From assembly GCA_002343445.1 (NCBI GenBank), contig DDSP01000033.1:61770-125769 (forward strand): a stretch of 64,000 nt of DNA, in the 5' to 3' direction. The notes under the pieces were generated by a model. It saw only the letters and a program-made list of their open reading frames with translations. It was not told the origin of the DNA and searched no databases. Each line of letters opens with the position of its first letter. Positions within the stretch are counted from its first letter, which is position 1. This document shows, piece after piece, positions 58,094 through 64,000 of this stretch. The stretch comes from Chthonomonas sp. UBA2387 (lineage in GTDB: Bacteria; Armatimonadota; Fimbriimonadia; Fimbriimonadales; Fimbriimonadaceae). The translations under genes were made by a program, and so were the position numbers.

Positions 58094-59537
58094 TCGCACC
58101 CTCCGGCGCCGGCGCGGGTGCAGGCGCGGCCGTGGTCGCAGCGGTCTTCGCCTTGGCCGACTCGACGAACAGCCCGATGAACTCCTGAGCCTTGGCCTTC
58201 GACCCGAGATCGGGCATGGCGAACGGACCAGCGCCGAAACGGGCCCGGATCACGGCCACCTCGATGCGGGCCATCTGGGCGTAGTTCGTGGCCTTGGCGA
58301 GCACGCGGGCGCACTCTTGCGGCGCGTGGAAGCCCATGCCGTTGTTCGCGGCGACGTAGTCCCAGAACATCTGCGCCTTGCTGATCTGCTTGCGCGGGCC
58401 GTCCAGTTCGGCGTCGGTCGCCCCGAGTTTCTTGGCGTCGCCGATCTCCAAATGGGCGCGCGTGATGGCGTCCTGAGCCGCTGCGAGCAGTTCCTTGTTC
58501 TTGTCCTGAATGGACTCGACCCGACCGATGACCTCCTTCTCGCTCCATTTGTGGCAAACGCCGCAGGCGTTCTGGATGTTGTAAAGGGGGCTGCGGATCT
58601 GGTGGTCGGTGAACTTGATGCCGCCCTCGGACCGGTACGGCATGTGGCAGTCAGCGCACGAAACTCCGCGGAACGCGTGGATTCCCTGCTGATACACCTC
58701 GTAGTCGGGGTGCTGCATCTTGATCATCTTCGCGCCGCTGACGGCGTGGGTCCAGTCCACGTGCTCGTTCTTCTCGTAGTACTTCTCGAAGTCCTCGGCC
58801 TTGAAGCCCTCGTCCCACGGGAACGTCAGGTACTTCTTGTCGCCCTTGAAGTAGTACTCCACGTGGCACTGCGCGCACACGAGCGACCGCATCTCCTGGT
58901 GGGTGGCCTTGCTGATGTCCTTGCCCTGCCGGTCAAACGCTTCGACCAGCGCCGGACGGCTGATGCGCAGTTGCATCGTCTTGTTGTCGTGGCAGTCGGC
59001 GCAGCCGATCGGGTTCTTGATCTCCGGCTTGAACTCGGCGAACTTGCCCGAATAGAACTGCTCGATGCCCACCTTCTCCATCATGCGGGGCACGTCGGGG
59101 CTCTTGCACGTCCAGCACGTTCCCGGCGTCTTCTCGTCGATGCGCTTGGTGCCCGTCACATCGTCCACCGAGTGGTAGTGCCCTCGGGCCTGATTGAACT
59201 CCTTGGCGAACGGGTAGCCCGCCCACATCACCACGAGCCGAGGGTCCTCCTCCAGGTAGTCCCTGAAGCCCGAGCCGCCGTACTTGGAGTTCTCGTTGGT
59301 GTCCTTGGTGGACTCCCACGAGTTGTACTCCCGAGGAAAACTCTGGCCCCACTTGGCGTTGTCAGCCTCGAAGTCCGCGATGGGCTGCATGAACTGGAGC
59401 CTGGCCGGGACGGTCTCCGCGCGCCGCTCGGTGATGCTGCTCGCCAACATGCCGAGGGCAAACACGCCGATCCCGGCGACCAGGAACAGCAGCCAGCCGG
59501 CGATGGGACGAGATTTGGAGTCGTTGGGTTTGCTCAT
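58074..59537 (-). CDS. nrfA: Ammonia-forming cytochrome c nitrite reductase (pentahaem)
   Basis: 487 residues. The catalytic haem has the special lysine ligand: CWTCK at Cys141-Lys145. Four ordinary sites follow: Cys179-His183, Cys221-His225, Cys294-His298 and Cys325-His329. An N-terminal signal anchor (GWLLFLVAGIGVFALGML) exports it. It reduces nitrite to ammonium with six electrons delivered by NrfH from the quinone pool. It overlaps nrfH by four bases (ATGA) and runs into resB. The tail ending APAPAPAPEGASAG is unusual low-complexity sequence. Confidence 0.97.
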   Translation of the reverse strand: MSKPNDSKSRPIAGWLLFLVAGIGVFALGMLASSITERRAETVPARLQFMQPIADFEADNAKWGQSFPREYNSWESTKDTNENSKYGGSGFRDYLEEDPRLVVMWAGYPFAKEFNQARGHYHSVDDVTGTKRIDEKTPGTCWTCKSPDVPRMMEKVGIEQFYSGKFAEFKPEIKNPIGCADCHDNKTMQLRISRPALVEAFDRQGKDISKATHQEMRSLVCAQCHVEYYFKGDKKYLTFPWDEGFKAEDFEKYYEKNEHVDWTHAVSGAKMIKMQHPDYEVYQQGIHAFRGVSCADCHMPYRSEGGIKFTDHQIRSPLYNIQNACGVCHKWSEKEVIGRVESIQDKNKELLAAAQDAITRAHLEIGDAKKLGATDAELDGPRKQISKAQMFWDYVAANNGMGFHAPQECARVLAKATNYAQMARIEVAVIRARFGAGPFAMPDLGSKAKAQEFIGLFVESAKAKTAATTAAPAPAPAPEGASAGRTS

Positions 59538-60109
59538 GGTTGTTCTTGGTCTTTGGGTCGCATGAACTTGGGAGTCACGGGTTCCAAGGGTGGAACGGCG
59601 GCGTTGGGAGTCGAAGAGAGGCTGTGGACGCGCCCGTGCGGCACTTCGCGGTGGCAGTCCACGCAGGGCCGCTTCGAGCCCGAGTGAACTTCTTGAAACA
59701 CGTCGCCGATCTGGCGCACGTGGCAGCGCACACAGTTCTCCTGAATAACGGCCTTACCCGGCGCGTGCGCCGCGATCACTTGAGGCTCCATGCGGAACGT
59801 GAACATGAAGGCGTGTCGCGCGCCGTCCTGCGCCTTGAAGTAGTACTTGCGGAAGACGTTGTCGTGAGGCACGTGGCAGTCGTTGCACGTGGCGACGCGG
59901 GCATGGCTCGAGTGCTGCCACGTGGCGTACTGCGGGGTCATGATGTGGCAGTTGATGCACGCCTTCGGGTCGTCGGAGAGATAGCTGGTCGCGTTCGAAA
60001 TGTTCGCCACGTAGGCGAACGAGCCAGCGAGCGCGCCGAACCCGCCAAAGCAGGCGAACCTCCAGCGGGGCGGGAGAAACCCCAGACTCAAAAGACCCAT
60101 CAACCTCAT
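59534..60109 (-). CDS. nrfH: Tetrahaem quinol dehydrogenase NrfH
   Basis: 191 residues with one N-terminal membrane helix (CFGGFGALAGSFAYVANIS) and four CxxCH haem sites: Cys51-His55, Cys75-His79, Cys126-His130 and Cys149-His153. Sequence and order match NrfH/NapC-type quinol oxidases that feed NrfA. The stop overlaps the nrfA start. A palindrome lies ~39 bases upstream, and ccsA-resB follow downstream, so the whole respiratory module is one transcript. Confidence 0.95.
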   Translation of the reverse strand: MRLMGLLSLGFLPPRWRFACFGGFGALAGSFAYVANISNATSYLSDDPKACINCHIMTPQYATWQHSSHARVATCNDCHVPHDNVFRKYYFKAQDGARHAFMFTFRMEPQVIAAHAPGKAVIQENCVRCHVRQIGDVFQEVHSGSKRPCVDCHREVPHGRVHSLSSTPNAAVPPLEPVTPKFMRPKDQEQP

Positions 60110-60147
60110 CGCTTCCTCTACTTTCCCCGAGCCGCGCCGCAGAATCT

Positions 60148-60161
60148 ATGACGCCCGTCAT
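60148..60161. promoter_or_regulatory. Palindromic operator candidate upstream of nrfH
   Basis: ATGACG-CC-CGTCAT is a perfect inverted repeat (60148-60161) 39 bases before the nrfH start codon on the minus strand, beside a -10-like TAGATT. It does not match the FNR, NsrR or HcpR consensus sequences that I know. Confidence 0.4.
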
Positions 60162-60220
60162 GGACCCAGGACCGCCGCCCGTCGAACAGGATTCGGCAAT
60201 GCGATGGAATTTTCCTTCCG

Positions 60221-61417
60221 CTAGAGCGGTTTGATCCAAATGTTGCGGTAGCGGATCTTGTTGCCGTGGTCTTGGAGCCGGATCGGGCGGTTGCCCGCGC
60301 CCTCCTCGCGACCCGCCGTCGTTCCCTTGGGAATCTCGACCTCTCGGTGGATGAGCACGCCGTTGTGGTAGGCGTTTATCTTGGCGTTGGAGACCTTCTT
60401 ATCCCCTTCCCAGCGGGGCGCGGTGAACTTGAGGTCGTACGCCTGCCACTGATACGCGGGGAACGCCATGGCGAAGTCGGGAGCTTTGACGCTGTAAATG
60501 CCCCCGCACTCGTTGTGGAGGGGGCCGCGAGGAGCCGAGTTGAGCACCTGGATCTCGTAGCTCTGGTGGAAGTAGACCCCGCTGTTCCCGTTGGCCTGCC
60601 CTTCCCCGCCGTTGTCGTCGGTCATGAACTCGACGTGCAACAGGCTGTCGCCGAACGACTCGCGCGTCGAGAGGTCGCCGTTGCCCGAGGCGATGGTCAG
60701 CCCCTCGCCGTCCCACGTCCATCGGCAATCGCGACCCGTGCCCTCGTGAACCCAGTTGGCCGTGTCGGCCTGAGTGCGCAACAGCCACTTGCCACCCGCA
60801 GGAGGTTGCGCGCCCGGCACGCCCAAATCCTTGATGCGGATGTTGCGCCAGCGGACTTCGAGAGGCGTCTTCGAGTCGGTCGAATGCACCTGGAAACCGA
60901 TGAAACCGTAGATGGCAAGGTCGTCGCGCAGGTCGGCGGCAGGCACCCCGTTGACCCACGTCTGGAGGCGGTCCCCGATGGCCGACACGCGGTAGCGGTT
61001 CCACTGGCCCGATTTGAACGCCTTGCCCGCCGCAGGGCGCTTGACCAGGTCGTCGAGCCAGCCGCGACGCTGCTCGTCGTAGATGCCTCCCGCTTTGCCC
61101 GAGGCGTTGTCGATCTCGACTTGATAGCCATGCACGGCCCCGTTGCGGTAGCCGCCGACGCTGTGGCTGCGGACCTGCACCCCCGAGTTCAGCGAGGGAT
61201 GCACCTTCACTTCGAACTCGAGTTCGAAGTCGCCGTAGACTCCCGGCGGGCAAAGAAACGTGTTGGGCGTCCCGGGTGCGGTGCGGCCCACAAGCTCGCC
61301 GCCCTCGACGGTGTACGTGGCTGCGCCCCCACGTTTGACCCACCCCGCCACCGAGCCGGTGAAAAGCGGCTGAAAACCGTCCTGGGCCAAGGCGAACGCA
61401 AGCAACAGCGTGGTCAT
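60221..61417 (-). CDS. Exported protein with two DUF1080 (3-keto-disaccharide hydrolase-like) domains
   Basis: 398 residues from the ATG at 61417, with a signal peptide (MTTLLLAFALAQ). Two concanavalin-like halves repeat motifs: FQPLFTGSVAGWVKRGG, then GDFELEFEVKVHPSLNSGV; and HVEFMTDDNGGEGQANGNSG, then FHQSYEIQVL. DUF1080 proteins are common in Planctomycetes and Bacteroidetes and include a 3-keto-disaccharide hydrolase; many bind or cleave glycans. It is not part of the nrf operon (111 bp gap) but on the same strand. Confidence 0.88.
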   Translation of the reverse strand: MTTLLLAFALAQDGFQPLFTGSVAGWVKRGGAATYTVEGGELVGRTAPGTPNTFLCPPGVYGDFELEFEVKVHPSLNSGVQVRSHSVGGYRNGAVHGYQVEIDNASGKAGGIYDEQRRGWLDDLVKRPAAGKAFKSGQWNRYRVSAIGDRLQTWVNGVPAADLRDDLAIYGFIGFQVHSTDSKTPLEVRWRNIRIKDLGVPGAQPPAGGKWLLRTQADTANWVHEGTGRDCRWTWDGEGLTIASGNGDLSTRESFGDSLLHVEFMTDDNGGEGQANGNSGVYFHQSYEIQVLNSAPRGPLHNECGGIYSVKAPDFAMAFPAYQWQAYDLKFTAPRWEGDKKVSNAKINAYHNGVLIHREVEIPKGTTAGREEGAGNRPIRLQDHGNKIRYRNIWIKPL

Positions 61418-61470
61418 GGTTCTCAGTTCGCCAATCACGGCGCAGCATCCTGCTGGGGTTCAATGAAGAC

Positions 61471-61986
61471 ATGCCGATCTTCACGACGGGAGCGACATGG
61501 CGGATCGAGCGGCCGCACACTCTGGTCGTCGCGTGTTCAGACGGGCGACTCCAAGTCCAGATCGACGAGTTTTTGCGCGAAGGACTGGGGGTTCAGGAGT
61601 ACGACCGCCTGTATCTGCCGGGTGGCCCCGGCGCTCTGGCGACCAGCGGCGACGAGTTCGCGCGCTCCGAGCGAGCCACCTCCGAACTCACGTTCCTTCT
61701 CGATGCCCACAAGATCGAAAGCGTGCTGCTCCTGTTCCACGGCCCCGGACCCGGCGGGCCGCGCGGCTCTGTCTGCGCCGACTACGCGCGGAAGTTGCGC
61801 CACGACGACCCCGCAAAGGTTCGGCAACAACAAGAAGCCGATGCCGGCGAAGTGCTTCGGCGGGTGTTCGCCTTCCGCAAGGTTGAGGTCCGGGCGTTGT
61901 TCTGCGACGTGCGCGAGGACTTGGCGCTGGACATCGTGGAGTACGACCTCGGGAAAGGCCGCGCTGTCCGGCACACGCAGGTCTGA
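61471..61986 (+). CDS. Carbonic-anhydrase-like protein without full zinc site
   Basis: 171 residues. VVACSDGRL resembles the CxDxR start of beta-carbonic anhydrases, and YLPGGPGALA and LFHGPGPGG sit where RNAG and HxxC occur. The first Cys is kept, but the later His/Cys pair appears as HGPG, so a standard zinc site is incomplete. A related family annotated only as carbonic-anhydrase-like is known in bacteria. Activity unlikely. It is divergent from DUF1080 and convergent with vapC. Confidence 0.55.
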   Translation: MPIFTTGATWRIERPHTLVVACSDGRLQVQIDEFLREGLGVQEYDRLYLPGGPGALATSGDEFARSERATSELTFLLDAHKIESVLLLFHGPGPGGPRGSVCADYARKLRHDDPAKVRQQQEADAGEVLRRVFAFRKVEVRALFCDVREDLALDIVEYDLGKGRAVRHTQV

Positions 61987-61991
61987 CCGCT

Positions 61992-62414
61992 CTAGCGGGT
62001 GCTGGGAAGCGTGGCAATGCCGGTCTGGGCGAAATCGTCCCCTGTGCAGAGGATCGGCAGCCGACGCAACTTGGCGACGGCGTAGACCATGCAGTCGCCA
62101 AAGTTGAGCTGGGCTGGGTGTCTTCCCTTGCCGAACTCGAGGAACGCCTCCACCGCGAGTCGGGCGCACGCGTGGTCAAGAGGAACCACAGTTGCACCGA
62201 TTCTGGACAACACCCGTTCTACCTGGGCCGTAGCGTCGCGGTCGGCGACTCGTGAGATCACCATGCACGCCTCAAGGAAGGCAGGTGCAGGGATCAAAGC
62301 GGACCGCGCGGACCCGAGAATCGAATGAACCTCTTGCCAACCCGGCTCTTCAAACGCAACCGTGACAATGGCAGACGTGTCAACGACAAACCAACGGTCC
62401 CCATCAGACGCCAT
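61992..62414 (-). CDS. vapC: VapC-type PIN-domain toxin
   Basis: 140 residues from the ATG at 62414, overlapping the vapB stop by about ten bases (an ATG at 62423 is possible). PIN active-site acids are visible: VVDTSAIV (first Asp), FLEACMVISR (Glu), LNFGDCMVYAVA (Asp) and CTGDDF (Asp). VapC toxins are ribonucleases that cut tRNA or rRNA when antitoxin is lost. The vapB gene directly precedes it, as in ordinary type II modules. Confidence 0.9.
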   Translation of the reverse strand: MASDGDRWFVVDTSAIVTVAFEEPGWQEVHSILGSARSALIPAPAFLEACMVISRVADRDATAQVERVLSRIGATVVPLDHACARLAVEAFLEFGKGRHPAQLNFGDCMVYAVAKLRRLPILCTGDDFAQTGIATLPSTR

Positions 62415-62673
62415 CGGGCCCATAACCGAGAATCTCCTCGCGTTCTTCCTTGCTGACACCTCGACCGATCAACTCTGGAGGAAGCAACGCCCTGAGTTCG
62501 GAGAGGGCTTGGTCCAGAAGCACGCCTCGGGTGCTTTGGTCATGGGTCGCATCAAGGCTGTCCAGACGTTGCAGCATCGCCTGCCGCACAGCCTCGGTCT
62601 TCGTTTCGCCCGTGCGCGCGGCGACTTCGGCGATCAGCCGTTCGACCTCGGGGTTCTTGATGTTCAGGCCCAT
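62404..62673 (-). CDS. vapB: VapB-type antitoxin
   Basis: 89 residues. MGLNIKNPEVERLIAEVAAR and TGETKTEAVRQAM form the Rv0623-like ribbon-helix-helix DNA-binding start, and the acidic C-terminus (KEEREEILGYGPDGV) is the usual toxin-binding part. It is expected to repress its own promoter together with VapC. No palindromic operator is obvious in the short gap before the start. Confidence 0.88.
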   Translation of the reverse strand: MGLNIKNPEVERLIAEVAARTGETKTEAVRQAMLQRLDSLDATHDQSTRGVLLDQALSELRALLPPELIGRGVSKEEREEILGYGPDGV

Positions 62674-62725
62674 GGTTCTACCATTCTACCAAGAGAAGGC
62701 TGATGACCACTCCGTCCTGCGGCCA

Positions 62726-62742
62726 CCCCTCCAAAGGAGGGG
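62726..62742. terminator. Hairpin downstream of GH2 gene, repeat-derived
   Basis: CCCCTCC AAA GGAGGGG, a perfect 7-bp stem, lies nine bases past the GH2 stop. The same phrase (read as PPLQRRG in spurious frames) recurs in many environmental genomes; a terminator role is possible but there is no T tract. Confidence 0.4.
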
Positions 62743-62750
62743 ATTCACGT

Positions 62751-64000
<1,250 letters not shown>

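Overview
The window is high-GC bacterial chromosome and looks like an Armatimonadota genome, probably of the Fimbriimonadia type. Three things suggest this: four type IV prepilin-like proteins with nearly the same N-terminus (FTLIELLVVIAIIA followed by FPVYAQAK), PEP-CTERM proteins ending in an Arg-rich tail after a VPEP motif, and very large secreted proteins ending in type I dockerin repeats. This assignment is inferred from protein style; there is no rRNA or other marker gene to confirm it. I found no tRNA, rRNA, CRISPR array, insertion sequence or prophage.

Layout. 1-9.6 kb: a partial HlyD-type efflux adaptor, a DUF4332 protein, a rhamnulokinase, a DinB protein translationally coupled to a giant propeller-dockerin protein, then leuD, a DUF192 lipoprotein and a phosphodiester glycosidase in one direction. 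9.8-24.3 kb: three prepilin-like genes, two of them followed by a tiny exported or membrane protein; cstA; a degenerate polysaccharide-deacetylase-like gene; a membrane-bound HdrD-like iron-sulfur reductase coupled to acpS; a DUF1573 pseudoprotease coupled to a tetraheme phosphatase-like protein; and two PEP-CTERM genes with clear promoters and terminators. 24.4-37.1 kb: a transporter-like protein, trxB, a zinc peptidase, ppx-ppk1, a 45-residue membrane protein, a 449-residue membrane protein, an alpha-2-macroglobulin and VanW. Most of these are tightly spaced or overlapping. 37.1-48.8 kb: intergenic repeats, ppdK, ygfZ, a DUF2993-like protein, pyrophosphatase, a VOC protein, the second giant propeller-dockerin protein and a fourth prepilin gene behind a possible Pho-like operator. 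48.8-64 kb: GH76, an S9 peptidase, a large zinc metalloprotease, YtxH, a double YHS-like protein, the overlapping nrfH-nrfA-resB-ccsA operon, a double DUF1080 protein, a carbonic-anhydrase-like protein, a VapBC pair and a partial GH2 enzyme.

How the genes fit together. The nrf/ccs operon is a self-contained module for ammonification of nitrite plus maturation of its c-type cytochromes; the other tetraheme protein and the HdrD-like reductase could share that redox economy. GH2, GH76, DUF1080, the phosphodiester glycosidase and rhamnulokinase suggest use of plant or microbial polysaccharides. Much of the rest concerns the cell surface: secreted peptidases, alpha-2-macroglobulin, VanW, dockerin and PEP-CTERM proteins and pilin-like proteins. 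Four-base start/stop overlaps (ATGA, GTGA, TTGA) are frequent and fixed several start codons here, including TTG starts for ppk1 and the deacetylase-like gene.
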